The notes: generated by a model from the sequence alone, not told the origin. A DNA stretch of 64,000 nt from CAIWHR01 sp963713275 (GCA_963713275.1 CAVQLG010000011.1:124001-188000), one strand, 5' to 3'; counted from the stretch's first letter, positions 47,281 through 60,058 are shown. A program made the numbers and translations.

Positions 47281-48444
47281 ATGACTGAACCGCCTCCTTC
47301 CCCCAGCGCGCCCAAGCGCGACAAGGGCGCCGTCGCGCTCTCCGGCGTCGAGGCGGGCGTCACGGCGCTGTCGTCGGTCGGCCGACCGGGGCACGAACTC
47401 GCCTATCGCGGCTACGACATCCGCGACCTCGCACCCGCATGCGAGTTCGAGGAGGTGGCGCATCTCCTGATCCACGGTACGCTGCCTACGAAGTCCGAGT
47501 TCGCCGCGTACAAGGCGCGGCTTGCGACCCTGCGCGCGCTCCCGGCACCGGTCGCCGCGGTGCTCGAGGCGCTGCCCGCGACGGCGCGCCCGATGGACGT
47601 CCTGCGCACCGGAGTCTCGGCGCTGGGCAGCGTCCACCCGGAGCCCGACGGCGCCGACGCGCCCACGACGCGCGCGATCGCCGACCGGCTGCTCGCCCTG
47701 CTGCCGGCGATGCTGGTGCACTGGCACCACTGGCATCGGCACGGACGACCGGAGCCCGCCTTCGGAGAGGGCGACGGGATCGCGGCCTACATCCTGCACG
47801 CGCTGCACGGCAAGCCCCCTGCGCCTGCGGAGGAACGCGCGCTGCAGATCTCGCTCAATCTGTACGCAGAGCACGAGTTCAACGCCTCGACGTTTGCCGC
47901 GCGGGTCATCGCCGGCACCGGTTCGGATCTCTACTCGGCGATCTGCGGCGCCATCGGGGCGCTGCGTGGCCCGCTCCACGGTGGCGCCAACGAGGCCGCG
48001 TCGACGATCCAGCGCCGGTACCGGTCGACGGCGGAAGCCGAGGCCGACATCCGGCGGCGCCTCGCGGGCGGCGAGATCATCATCGGCTTTGGCCACCCGG
48101 TGTACCGGGGCGCGGATCCGCGCAGCGATATCATTCGAGGAATCGCGCGTGGACTCGTCCGGGACGCCGACGGAGCGGCGGTATTCGACGTGGCGGCGCA
48201 CCTCGAGACCGTGATGCAGGACGCCAAGAGGCTGTTTCCGAACGTCGACTGGTACGCCGCGACCGCGTACCACCTCCTCGGCGTGCCGTCGCGGATGTTC
48301 ACGCCCCTGTTCGTCATCGCCCGCGCCGCCGGCTGGGTGGCGCACGTCATCGAGCAGCGCGCCGATCGCCGCATCATTCGGCCGACCGCGCGTTACGTCG
48401 GCCCGGACCCGCAGGTGTTCGTCCCGCTCGCGGAGCGTGGCTGA
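47281..48444 (+). CDS. prpC: 2-methylcitrate synthase (citrate synthase family)
   Basis: A 387-residue small-type citrate synthase. Catalytic residues are in GPLHGGANEAA and IGFGHPVYRGADPRSDII, with AEHEFNASTFAARVIAGTGSDLYSAI. The shorter length, the opening SGVEAGVTALSSVGRPGHELAYRGYDI and adjacency to prpD favour 2-methylcitrate synthase (propionyl-CoA plus oxaloacetate) over citrate synthase, for which gltA is present. Lies 239 bp after mdh. Confidence 0.85.
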   Translation: MTEPPPSPSAPKRDKGAVALSGVEAGVTALSSVGRPGHELAYRGYDIRDLAPACEFEEVAHLLIHGTLPTKSEFAAYKARLATLRALPAPVAAVLEALPATARPMDVLRTGVSALGSVHPEPDGADAPTTRAIADRLLALLPAMLVHWHHWHRHGRPEPAFGEGDGIAAYILHALHGKPPAPAEERALQISLNLYAEHEFNASTFAARVIAGTGSDLYSAICGAIGALRGPLHGGANEAASTIQRRYRSTAEAEADIRRRLAGGEIIIGFGHPVYRGADPRSDIIRGIARGLVRDADGAAVFDVAAHLETVMQDAKRLFPNVDWYAATAYHLLGVPSRMFTPLFVIARAAGWVAHVIEQRADRRIIRPTARYVGPDPQVFVPLAERG

Positions 48445-48565
48445 TGCACCGCCGCGCCTTTCGACCCGGCGAGCCCGGACCCGCCACGCCCCCGCCGCGC
48501 GGCGGGCATCACGGACGCCTTCCTTGGGACCGGACGCGGCCTCTCGCCCCTCTTCCGAGCCGGCC

Positions 48566-50014
48566 ATGACGGGCGCCGACAACAAGCGACCCGAGCCCGA
48601 CCGCGTCCTCGTCGACATCGCCGATTACGTGGCCGACGGGGTGATCGGCGAACAGGCGCCCTACGTGGCCGCCCGCTGGAGCCTCGTCGACGCGCTGGCC
48701 TGCGCGCTCGCGGCGCTCGAGTTTCCGGCGTGCACGCGCCTGCTGGGTCCCCTCGTTCCCGGCACCGTCGTGCCGCAGGGCGCGCGCGTGCCCGGCACCG
48801 CGTTCGAACTCGACCCGGTGCAGGCGGCGTTCACCCTGGGCACGATGATCCGCTGGCTCGATTTCAACGACACCTGGCTCGCGGCCGAGTGGGGGCACCC
48901 GTCGGACAACTTGGGCGGCATCCTCGCGACCGCCGACTGGCTGTCGCGCCGCGCGGCCTCGTCCGGGCGCCGGCCGCCGGTGATGCGCGACGTGCTGACG
49001 GCGATGATCAAAGCCTACGAAATCCAGGGCTGCCTCGGCCTCGAGAACGCCTTCAACCGCGTCGGGCTCGATCACGTCGTGCTCGTCAAGGTGGCGTCCA
49101 CGGCCGTCGTCGCCAGCTTGCTGGGGCTGCCGCGAGAGCGCATCGTCGACGCGCTCTCCCACGCCTTCGTCGACGGCCAGGCGCTGCGCACCTACCGGCA
49201 CGCGCCGAACACCGGGTCGCGCAAGAGCTGGGCGGCGGGCGACGCGACCGCCCGCGGCGTCCGGCTGGCGTTGTTCGCCGCCGCCGGTGAGACCGGTTGC
49301 CCGTCGGCGCTGACCGCGCCGCAGTGGGGGTTCTACGACGTCTCCTTCCGCGGGCGCACGTTCCGGCTCCCGCGGCCCTACGGCAGCCACGTGATCGAGA
49401 ACGTGCTCTACAAGGTCGCCTACCCGGCCGAGTTCCATGCCCAGACCGCGGTCGAGGCGGCGCTGCGCCTGCACGGACAGCTCGCGGCCGCGGGCCGGTC
49501 GGCCGCCTCCATCGCGCGTGTGGTCGTGCGCACGCACGAGGCTGCGCTGCGCATCATCGACAAGGTCGGCCCGCTCTACAACCCTGCCGACCGCGACCAC
49601 TGCCTGCAGTACATGGTCGCGATTCCGCTGCTGTTCGGGCGGCTCACGGCCGCCGACTACGAAGACCCGATCGCGGGCGATCCGCGCGTCGACGCGCTGC
49701 GCGAGCGCATCGAGTGCGTCGAAGAGCCGCAGTTCTCGCGCGACTACCTCGACCCCGAGCGGCGGTCGATCGCCAACGCGCTGGTGCTCGAGTTCACCGA
49801 CGGCAGCCGCTGGCCGGAGGTCGTCGTCGAATACCCGCTCGGTCACGCGCGACGCCGCAGCGAAGGCATCCCGCTGCTGCTGGACAAGTTCCGCGTGCAG
49901 CTCGCCGCCCGCTTTCCGCAGGAGCGTCAGGATGCGATCCTCGCCACGCTGCTCGACCCGCAGCGCCTCGATCCGCTGCCCGTGCACGAGTTCGTCGACC
50001 TCCTGGTCCGCTGA
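48566..50014 (+). CDS. prpD: 2-methylcitrate dehydratase (MmgE/PrpD family)
   Basis: A 482-residue protein with the MmgE/PrpD pattern: IRWLDFNDTWLAAEWGHPSDNLGGILATADW, AYEIQGCLGLENAFNRVGLDHVVLVKVAS, and KVGPLYNPADRDHCLQYMVA. It dehydrates 2-methylcitrate to 2-methylaconitate. It follows prpC by 121 bp. PrpD usually works with an aconitase, here plausibly the AcnB encoded just downstream. Confidence 0.9.
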   Translation: MTGADNKRPEPDRVLVDIADYVADGVIGEQAPYVAARWSLVDALACALAALEFPACTRLLGPLVPGTVVPQGARVPGTAFELDPVQAAFTLGTMIRWLDFNDTWLAAEWGHPSDNLGGILATADWLSRRAASSGRRPPVMRDVLTAMIKAYEIQGCLGLENAFNRVGLDHVVLVKVASTAVVASLLGLPRERIVDALSHAFVDGQALRTYRHAPNTGSRKSWAAGDATARGVRLALFAAAGETGCPSALTAPQWGFYDVSFRGRTFRLPRPYGSHVIENVLYKVAYPAEFHAQTAVEAALRLHGQLAAAGRSAASIARVVVRTHEAALRIIDKVGPLYNPADRDHCLQYMVAIPLLFGRLTAADYEDPIAGDPRVDALRERIECVEEPQFSRDYLDPERRSIANALVLEFTDGSRWPEVVVEYPLGHARRRSEGIPLLLDKFRVQLAARFPQERQDAILATLLDPQRLDPLPVHEFVDLLVR

Positions 50015-50043
50015 CCGCGTCGCCCTCTCTTCCCGGAGAATCC

Positions 50044-50574
50044 ATGCCCCGCTGCTACCCCGCGTCGATCCTTGCGCTGGCCGCGCTCCTTGCCAGTGGC
50101 GCCGCCGGCGCCGTGGAATACCCGACCCTCAGGCCCGGACAGTGGGAGATGACGACCACGACCGACCGGCCGGGAGCGCAGCCGCACACCTCGACGATCT
50201 GCTTCGACGCCGCGCTGCAGCGGGAGATGATCGACATGGGCGCGGGGATGCGCCGCGAGCTCTGCAGCAAGAGCGACCTCCGGCAGGTCGGCGCGCAGTT
50301 CATCACCGACACCGAGTGCAAGTTCGGCACCTCCGTCGTCAAGTCCCGCGCCGTGATGACGATGAAGGGCGACACCGCCTATCGCACCGAGGCCGACACG
50401 ACCTACGACCCGCCGCTGATGAGCGACCTGCGGCAGGCGAAGACCGTGGTCGAGGCGAAGCACGTCGGCCCCTGCCGCGACGGGCTCGTCCCCGGAGACA
50501 TCGTCACCGGCGCCGGCCAGAAGATCAACATCCGGCAGGTGCAGGAAGACACTCCGGCGAAGGCGACCAAGTAA
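50044..50574 (+). CDS. DUF3617 family secreted protein
   Basis: A 176-residue protein with a signal peptide (SILALAALLASGAAGA, cleavage before VEYP). The mature start PTLRPGQWEMTTTTDRP, the regularly placed Cys (TICF, ELCSKSD, TECKFG, GPCRDG), and KSRAVMTMKGDTAYRTEADTTYDPP are typical of DUF3617. Members are periplasmic and of unknown function. It is 29 bp after prpD and 98 bp before acnB. Confidence 0.82.
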   Translation: MPRCYPASILALAALLASGAAGAVEYPTLRPGQWEMTTTTDRPGAQPHTSTICFDAALQREMIDMGAGMRRELCSKSDLRQVGAQFITDTECKFGTSVVKSRAVMTMKGDTAYRTEADTTYDPPLMSDLRQAKTVVEAKHVGPCRDGLVPGDIVTGAGQKINIRQVQEDTPAKATK

Positions 50575-50672
50575 CAGGCTGCAGCCGGCGCCGACGCATT
50601 CCCCTCCGCCGATCCCAGATCCCGCCCGTCGCATTCCCCGCGCTGCACTTCACGGTTGCCCAAGGAGGCTCC

Positions 50673-53246
50673 ATGCTGCAAGCCTACCGCCAACACGCTG
50701 CCGAGCGCGCCGCGCTGGGCATCCCGCCGCTGCCGCTCGACGCCAGGCAGACGGCCGAGCTGATCGAACTCATCAAGGCCCCGCCGGCCGGCGAGGAGGC
50801 GTTCCTCGTCGACCTGCTGACCCACCGCGTGCCGCCCGGCGTCGACGACGCCGCCAAGGTCAAGGCGAGCTTTCTCGCGGCCGTCGCGCACGGCGACATC
50901 GAGGTCGGGCTCATCGGCAAGGCCAAGGCGACCGAACTCCTGGGCACGATGGTCGGCGGCTACAACGTCAAGCCGCTGATCGATCTCCTCGACGACGCCG
51001 AGGTTGCCGCGGTCGCCGCCGCCGCGCTCGAGAAGACGCTGCTGATGTTCGACTTCTTCCACGACGTCGCCGAGAAGGCCAGGGCCGGCAACGCGCACGC
51101 CAAGGCCGTGATCCAGAGCTGGGCCGACGCCAGGTGGTTCACCTCGCGTCCCGAGGTGGCGAAGAAGATCACCGTGACCGTGTTCAAGGTCGCCGGCGAG
51201 ACCAATACCGACGACCTGTCCCCGGCGCCCGACGCGTGGAGCCGGCCCGACATCCCGTTGCACTACCTCGCGATGCTGAAGAACGCCCGGCCCGGGATCA
51301 CGCCCGAGGAGGACGGCAAGCGCGGGCCGATGAAGTTCATCGACGACCTCAAGAAGAAGGGCCACCTCGTCGCCTACGTCGGCGACGTCGTGGGCACGGG
51401 CAGCTCGCGCAAGAGCGCGACCAACAGCGTCATCTGGGCGACCGGCGAGGACATCCCGTTCGTGCCCAACAAGCGCTTCGGCGGGGTCACGCTCGGCGGC
51501 AAGATCGCCCCGATCTTCTTCAACACGCAGGAGGACTCCGGCGCCCTGCCGATCGAGGTCGACGTGACCGCCTTCAACATGGGCGACGTGATCGACATCC
51601 ATCCCTACGACGGGAAGATCGAGAAGGATGGCAAGGTCGCCGCCACGTTCAAGATCAGAAGCGACGTGCTGTTCGACGAAGTCCGTGCCGGCGGCCGGAT
51701 CAACCTGATCATCGGCCGCTCGCTCACCGCCAAGGCGCGCGAGTTCCTCGGCCTGCCCGCGAGCACGGTCTTCCGCCTGCCGACGCCGCCCGTCGCGAGC
51801 AAGCGCGGGTTCACGCTGGCGCAGAAGATGGTCGGCCGTGCCTGCGGGCTGCCGGAAGGCCAGGGTGTGCGTCCCGGCACCTACTGCGAGCCGAGGATGA
51901 CCACCGTCGGCAGCCAGGACACGACCGGCCCGATGACGCGCGACGAGTTGAAGGACCTCGCGTGCCTCGGCTTCTCCGCCGACCTCGTCATGCAGTCGTT
52001 CTGCCACACCGCCGCCTACCCGAAGCCGGTGGACGTGAAGACGCATCGCGAGTTGCCCGCGTTCATCAGCAGCCGCGGCGGCGTGGCGTTGCGCCCCGGC
52101 GACGGCGTGATCCACAGCTGGCTGAACCGCCTGCTGCTGCCCGACACCGTCGGCACCGGCGGCGACAGCCACACCCGCTTCCCGATCGGCATCTCGTTCC
52201 CGGCCGGTTCGGGGCTCGTGGCCTTCGGCGCGGCGACCGGGGTGATGCCGCTCGACATGCCCGAGTCGGTGCTGGTGCGCTTCAAGGGCACGATGCAGCC
52301 CGGAATCACGCTGCGCGACCTCGTGCACGCGATCCCGCTCTACGCGATCCGGCAGGGACTGCTGACGGTCGCCAAGCAGGGCAAGAAGAACGTCTTCTCG
52401 GGCCGCATCCTCGAGATCGAGGGCCTGCCCGACATGAAGGTCGAGCAGGCGTTCGAGCTCTCCGACGCCTCGGCCGAGCGCAGCGCCGCGGGCTGCACCG
52501 TGCACCTCAACAAGGAGCCGATCATCGAGTATCTCCAGTCCAACGTGGTGCTGATGAAGAACATGATCGCCAACGGCTACCAGGACGCGCGGACGCTCGA
52601 GCGGCGGATCAGGGCGGTCCAGGCGTGGCTTTCGAATCCGCAGCTCCTCGCGGCCGATGCCGACGCCGAGTACGCCGCGGTGATCGAGATCGATCTCGCC
52701 GACCTCAAGGAGCCGGTGCTGTGCTGCCCGAACGACCCGGATGACGCGAAGCTCCTCTCCGAGGTCGCCGGTGCCAAGATCGACGAGGTGTTCATCGGCT
52801 CGTGCATGACCAACATCGGCCACTTCCGCGCGGCCAGCAAGCTGCTCGAGGGCAAGCGCGACATCCCGGTCAAGCTGTGGGTCGCGCCGCCGACACGGAT
52901 GGACGCGGCGGAGCTCACCAAGGAGGGCCACTACGGCGTCTTCGGCACCGCCGGCGCGCGTACCGAGATGCCCGGCTGCAGCCTGTGCATGGGCAACCAG
53001 GCGCAGGTGCGCGAGGGTGCGACGGTGGTGTCGACCTCGACGCGGAACTTCCCCAACCGGCTGGGCAGGAACACCAACGTCTACCTCGCGTCCGCCGAAC
53101 TCGCCGCGATTGCGTCCAAACTGGGGCGGATCCCGACGGTCGCCGAGTATCACGCCGACATGGGCGTCATCAACGCCGATCGCGACAAGGTCTACCGCTA
53201 CATGAACTTCGATCAGATCGAGGAGTACGCGGAGGCGGCGCGCTGA
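50673..53246 (+). CDS. acnB: Aconitate hydratase B (bifunctional with 2-methylisocitrate dehydratase)
   Basis: An 857-residue aconitase B. The N-terminal HEAT-like domain (MLQAYRQHAAERAALGIPPLPLD) is specific to AcnB. The swivel domain and the Fe-S Cys in GSCMTNIGHFRAA (about 710) and CSLCMGNQAQV (about 768 and 771) are present. AAGGAGG precedes the ATG. AcnB also rehydrates 2-methylaconitate, linking it to prpC and prpD upstream. Confidence 0.95.
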   Translation: MLQAYRQHAAERAALGIPPLPLDARQTAELIELIKAPPAGEEAFLVDLLTHRVPPGVDDAAKVKASFLAAVAHGDIEVGLIGKAKATELLGTMVGGYNVKPLIDLLDDAEVAAVAAAALEKTLLMFDFFHDVAEKARAGNAHAKAVIQSWADARWFTSRPEVAKKITVTVFKVAGETNTDDLSPAPDAWSRPDIPLHYLAMLKNARPGITPEEDGKRGPMKFIDDLKKKGHLVAYVGDVVGTGSSRKSATNSVIWATGEDIPFVPNKRFGGVTLGGKIAPIFFNTQEDSGALPIEVDVTAFNMGDVIDIHPYDGKIEKDGKVAATFKIRSDVLFDEVRAGGRINLIIGRSLTAKAREFLGLPASTVFRLPTPPVASKRGFTLAQKMVGRACGLPEGQGVRPGTYCEPRMTTVGSQDTTGPMTRDELKDLACLGFSADLVMQSFCHTAAYPKPVDVKTHRELPAFISSRGGVALRPGDGVIHSWLNRLLLPDTVGTGGDSHTRFPIGISFPAGSGLVAFGAATGVMPLDMPESVLVRFKGTMQPGITLRDLVHAIPLYAIRQGLLTVAKQGKKNVFSGRILEIEGLPDMKVEQAFELSDASAERSAAGCTVHLNKEPIIEYLQSNVVLMKNMIANGYQDARTLERRIRAVQAWLSNPQLLAADADAEYAAVIEIDLADLKEPVLCCPNDPDDAKLLSEVAGAKIDEVFIGSCMTNIGHFRAASKLLEGKRDIPVKLWVAPPTRMDAAELTKEGHYGVFGTAGARTEMPGCSLCMGNQAQVREGATVVSTSTRNFPNRLGRNTNVYLASAELAAIASKLGRIPTVAEYHADMGVINADRDKVYRYMNFDQIEEYAEAAR

Positions 53247-53461
53247 CCCTGCCCTTCGCCGTGGGCGCGGCGGACACCCTTTCGCCGCGCGCCGCAACGC
53301 CCCTGGCGCCGCCCTGCCGCCAGCGCGCGTCCTTGAACTCCCGGCCGCGGTCGCTGTCGATGGTTGGACGTGCGCGCCGAGCAGGGTGCTGTCCCCCGTC
53401 CCCGCGGGGGCAGAAACGCCTGCGCGACCGCCGCGCAGCGTTCCCACGACGGAGACGGAAG

Positions 53462-56170
<2,709 letters not shown>

Positions 56171-56267
56171 AATCGCCGTGACCGTTCGGTGAACGCGGCG
56201 TGTCCGCGACGGCTCATCGAAGCCGCGCGCGCCGTTCGCGGCGCGCACGGCGCCCTGCCCGTTGCCG

Positions 56268-57149
56268 ATGTCCGACGCGAACCGCCCCCACCCGCTGCGC
56301 CACGCGCTGCCGCTGTTCCTGCTGGCGGGATTCTTCCTCTCCTCGCTCGATGCGTCGGCGAAGTGGCTGTTGCGGGAGCACTCGCTGCTGCTGGTGATCT
56401 GGGCCCGCTACGCCGGGCAGATGCTGGTGGTCACGCCGTTCGCCCGCGCCGGCGGCGGGGCGCGGTTCTGGCGCACCCATCGGCTGCGACTGCAGCTGAC
56501 CCGCTCGTCGCTGCTGCTGGCGGCCACGTTCTGCTTCTTCGGCGGCCTGCGCTACCTGCCGCTGGCGGAAGCCTCGGCGATCAGCTTCCTCGCGCCGGTG
56601 TTCGTCGTCGTGCTCTGCGGCCCGATCCTCGGCGAGCGCGCGCCCCGCGCGCGCTGGGCGAGCGCGATCGCCGGCTTCGTCGGCGTCCTCATCGTGCTGC
56701 GCCCGGGCTCGGCGGTGTTCCATCCGGCCGCGCTGCTGATGATCGGCATGGCGCTCGCCAACGCGCTCTACGGCCTCTTGACCCGCAAGCTCGCTGACGA
56801 GGATCCGCACACCTCGCTCTTCTACAGCGCGCTGGTCGGCACGGTCGGGATGACGATCGCCCTGCCCTTCGGCCTCGAAGAAGGCTGGCCGCCGCTCCGC
56901 GACACGGCGGTGTTCCTGCTGCTGGGGTTGCTCGCCGGGCTCGGCCACTGGTGCGTGATCCGCGCGTTCTCGCGCGCACCGGCGGCGCTGCTGACGCCGT
57001 TTTCCTACCTGCAGATGATCTGGGCGATCGCCTACGGCTACCTGCTGTTTGGCCAGCTGCCCGACCTCACGTCGGGCCTCGGCATGGCGGTGATCGTCGG
57101 CAGCGGCCTTGCACTGGCGTGGTTCGAGCAACGGCGGCACAGCCCCTGA
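56268..57149 (+). CDS. EamA/DMT family transporter
   Basis: A 293-residue inner-membrane protein with about ten helices in two EamA repeats; LRYLPLAEASAISFLAPVFVVVLCGPILGE and the second-repeat APAALLTPFSYLQMIWAIAYGYLLFG are the usual repeat ends. Start ATG 56268; a TTG two codons earlier is less likely. Substrate unknown; similar proteins move nucleobases, amino acids or metabolites. Confidence 0.8.
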   Translation: MSDANRPHPLRHALPLFLLAGFFLSSLDASAKWLLREHSLLLVIWARYAGQMLVVTPFARAGGGARFWRTHRLRLQLTRSSLLLAATFCFFGGLRYLPLAEASAISFLAPVFVVVLCGPILGERAPRARWASAIAGFVGVLIVLRPGSAVFHPAALLMIGMALANALYGLLTRKLADEDPHTSLFYSALVGTVGMTIALPFGLEEGWPPLRDTAVFLLLGLLAGLGHWCVIRAFSRAPAALLTPFSYLQMIWAIAYGYLLFGQLPDLTSGLGMAVIVGSGLALAWFEQRRHSP

Positions 57150-57251
57150 CGCGAGCGGCCGCGGTTTGCGCGATGTCAAGCTGCGTCCGTGACAATCTCT
57201 ACCGAGCGCATGCGTCGACGCGCATGAAGGCCGGTCGCGTAAACTCCCCGC

Positions 57252-58515
57252 ATGCCCGCTGCGAGTCCGCCGCCGACGCACCCAAGACCCCTGCCGCCGG
57301 AGCGCGTGCTCATCACCTTGCTCGGCTTCTACATGATGCTGCAGGCGATCTCGACGGACCTGTACCTGCCGTCGCTGCCGGGTCTCGTTCGAACCTTCGA
57401 CGTGCCGCCGGCGACCGTCGCGCTCACGCTGTCGGTCTTCGTGCTGGTCTACGGCACGATGCAACTCGTCCTCGGCCCGGTATCGGACCGCTACGGCCGG
57501 TACCCGGCGCTGGTCGGCGGCCTCGCGCTGTACGCGGGTGCGAGCGTCGCGGCGGCGCAAGCGCCGTCGATCGGCATCCTGATCGGCGCCCGCGCCGTGC
57601 AGGCGATCGGCTGCTGCGGGGTCGTCGTCGCCGCGCGCGCGATCGTGCGCGACGCCTACACGCCGGCAGCGGGTGCGCGGGTTCTCGCGCAGGCGTCGTC
57701 GATCCTCGCCATGGGCCCGCTGTTCGGCCCGCTCCTGGGCGGCGTGCTGGAAGTGCACTTCGGCTTTCGCGGCGCCTTCGTCGTGCTGGCGCTCGTCTCG
57801 GTTTCGCTGCTCGCGGTGACGCTGCGGCTGCGGCTGGAGACGGCACCCCCACCCGACCCGAAGGCGCTGCGCCCGCGGGCGATCGCGAGGAACTACGTCA
57901 CGGTGCTGAAGTCGCGCCCCTTCCGTGTCTATACGCTGGCCGCGAGCGCCTCGTACGGCAACCTGTTCGCGTTCATCTCCGGATCGTCGTTCGTGCTCAT
58001 CGGCGTCCTCGACGTGCCGACCACGCTGTACGGACTGTGCTTCGCCTTCTGCGTCTGCGGCTACCTCGTCGGGACGCTCGCCTGCCGGCGCCTGCTCGCC
58101 CGGGATGGCATCCCGCGCGCGCTGCAGCGCGGCGCGTGGCTCGCGCTGGCGGCGAGTCTCGCGCTGTGCGCGCTGGCGGCGGCCGGCGTCGACCACTGGG
58201 CCGCGCTGCTGCTGCCGGCGTTCGCCATCTTCATGGGGCACGGCGTCGTCTTTCCCTGCAGCCAGGCGGGTAGCCGTCGCCCCGTTTCCGCGCCTCGCGG
58301 GCGCGGCCGCCGGGATGTTCGGCTTTCTGCTGATGGTCGTTGCCTCCGGCATCGGCACGCTGATCGGCGCAACCCACGACGGCACGGTCCGTCCCTTGGT
58401 CTTCACCATGACCGGCTGCGGCATCGCGACCTTCGCGGCCGCGCACCTGGGTGTGGGTCGCCTGCCAGCCGAAACCGCGTCACCGGGGCGTCCCGGCCCG
58501 ACGAAGTGCCCGTGA
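57252..58515 (+). CDS. Bcr/CflA family multidrug efflux MFS transporter (frameshifted in this sequence)
   Basis: A drug:proton antiporter of about 420 residues. The N-terminus STDLYLPSLPGL and the motif-A stretch LGPVSDRYGRYPAL are Bcr/CflA hallmarks, with twelve hydrophobic segments in total. After HGVVFPCSQA the frame changes at a GGG (58268-58270); removing one G restores VAVAPFPRLAGAAAGMFGFLLM and the last two helices, ending at TGA 58513-58515. The unshifted frame instead gives a polar Arg-rich tail to 58592. Probably a sequencing insertion. Confidence 0.8.
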
Positions 58516-58833
58516 ACGGGTCGGCGCGAGCGGCCGGAACACCGGGCGCGAACGACTGGACCGGCGAGTCCGGTCAGGCGGATGGGCGATAGGCGCGCGC
58601 GAAGGCGGGCGCTCCGGCAAAGCCGTGGAATTGCAGGTTGAGCCCGATTTCGTCGCCAATCGGCGACACGTTGCCAAAACGCAACGTCTTCACGCGCGTG
58701 CGGCTTCGGATGCTGCGCCGCGGAAGCCTTTTTGTTATAGTTCAAGCCTGTCGGTTGCCCCGTTTCATGCACGCATCATAGGCTGCCGCAAGAAATCTTC
58801 GCCGTTCTCGTTCATTTCCTCCAGGAGAAACTG
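58516..58833. other. Gene-free region upstream of the Ala-rich lipoprotein
   Basis: No gene or RNA recognised. A TATAGT at about 58736-58741 within an AT-rich stretch (TTTTTGTTATAGTTC) could be the -10 of the lipoprotein gene; no -35 match is clear. Confidence 0.4.
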
Positions 58834-59208
58834 ATGAAGTCGCTGATCGCAATGTTGTCCGCCGCCGCTCTTGCGCTGTCGCTCGCCGCCTGCGGCGACG
58901 GCGGCAAGGAAGCCGCGATGAAGGCCGAAGCCGCGGCCAAGGAAGCTGCGGCCAAGGCCGCCGAAGCCGCCAAGGCCGAGGCCGCCAAGGCCGCCGAAGC
59001 CGCCAAGGCCGCCGCCGAGAAGGCCACGGAAGCGACGAAGGACGCCGCCGCCGCCACGAAGGACGCCGCCGCCGCCGGCGCCGCCGCCGCCGGCGCCGCC
59101 GCGTCGAGCGCCGCCGCGTCGGCCGCGACCGCCGCCCAGGACGCCGCGGGCAAGGCCGTCGAAGCCGCCAAGGAAGCCGCCAAGCCGGCCGAACCGGCGA
59201 AGAAGTAA
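58834..59208 (+). CDS. Alanine-rich helical lipoprotein, unknown function
   Basis: A 124-residue protein with a lipoprotein signal peptide and lipobox LSLAAC (Cys at about 20), followed by roughly 100 residues that are almost only Ala, Lys, Glu, Asp and Thr in AAK/AAE-rich repeats (KAAEAAKAEAAKAAEAAKA). This predicts one long amphipathic helix or coiled coil anchored in the membrane. CAGGAGA precedes the ATG. A strong terminator follows, so it is a stand-alone, probably well-expressed gene. It may play a structural role like Lpp, but no similarity shows this. Confidence 0.7.
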   Translation: MKSLIAMLSAAALALSLAACGDGGKEAAMKAEAAAKEAAAKAAEAAKAEAAKAAEAAKAAAEKATEATKDAAAATKDAAAAGAAAAGAAASSAAASAATAAQDAAGKAVEAAKEAAKPAEPAKK

Positions 59209-59233
59209 TCGCGCTTCTTCCGCTGCAGCAAGG

Positions 59234-59262
59234 AACGCCGGCCTCGCGCCGGCGTTTTCTTT
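59234..59262 (+). terminator. Strong intrinsic terminator after the lipoprotein gene
   Basis: AACGCCGGC-CTCGC-GCCGGCGTT is a perfect 9-bp stem followed by TTCTTT, 25 bp after the stop codon. Confidence 0.85.
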
Positions 59263-59407
59263 GGTGCGCGGGGCGCGCGCTGCGGGCGCGGCTTGACGGC
59301 TCATTCGGAGCGCCGGAGCACGGCCTCGTCGAGCGGCGCCGGCGCGGCGCGTGCCGCAGGCCGGCGTCGGCCCCGCGCCGCGGGCGTTCAGTCTACTGCG
59401 CGGCGGA

Positions 59408-60058
59408 TCAACGGGCCTCCCGGTCGGCGCGCGGCGCCTGGCGCGCGAGCCACCGCGTGAGCGGCCGCCACTGCTCCCAGTCCTGCTCGGCGCGCGAGCG
59501 CGGCAGGTCGAACACCGACGCGCCGTCGCGTGCGCAGTACACGTAGATCTGCGTGTCGCGCAGGTGCGCAACCAGTGGAAAAGCGCAGCTCTCGAGATAG
59601 ACGTCGAGCTCCGCGGCGCTGCGCGTGCGCGTGTCGATCCGCATGGCGACGAGGCCGATCGCGAGATTGCCCTTCCTCACCGCCTTGGTCTCGCCGACGA
59701 CGCCGAGAAACCGCTGCGTCGCCGCCACGTCGAACGCCGACGCTGACACCGGCACCAGCAGCACGTCCGTCCCCTTCAGCGCCAGCTTGAGGTCGTCGCC
59801 GTGGATTCCCGCCGCGCTGTCGACGACCTGCCACTGCGCAGCGTGCGGCCGCAACTCCTCGGCGTCCCCGCGCTGCGCCGCACCGATCGCGGGAAACAGC
59901 CGGGGCCGCCGGGCGAGCCACTGCGTCGCCGACTGCTGCGGATCGCGGTCGGTCAGCACCACGCGCTGACGTTTGCCCGCGAGCCATCCCGCGACGTTGG
60001 TCGCCAGCGTCGTCTTGCCGCTCCCGCCCTTGGGGTTGGCGACCAGGATCGTCTGCAT
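59408..60058 (-). CDS. ParA-like P-loop ATPase (orphan)
   Basis: A 216-residue MinD/ParA-type ATPase. The deviant Walker A PKGGSGKTTLATNVAGWLA is at residues 9-27 and the A' motif reads LTDRDPQQSA (DxDPQ). VDSAAGIHGDDLKLAL corresponds to Walker B (normally D-x-P). There is no parB-like gene or replication gene beside it, so partitioning of a plasmid is unlikely; small orphan ParA proteins of this size can position protein complexes. It diverges from ttcA. Confidence 0.8.
   Translation of the reverse strand: MQTILVANPKGGSGKTTLATNVAGWLAGKRQRVVLTDRDPQQSATQWLARRPRLFPAIGAAQRGDAEELRPHAAQWQVVDSAAGIHGDDLKLALKGTDVLLVPVSASAFDVAATQRFLGVVGETKAVRKGNLAIGLVAMRIDTRTRSAAELDVYLESCAFPLVAHLRDTQIYVYCARDGASVFDLPRSRAEQDWEQWRPLTRWLARQAPRADREAR

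Noticed and set aside
48491..48506. Perfect 16-bp palindrome (CCCGCCGCGCGGCGGG) between prpC and prpD as an operator or terminator
   Set aside because: Pure G/C palindromes arise easily at this base composition, and it has no T tract or symmetrical AT core.
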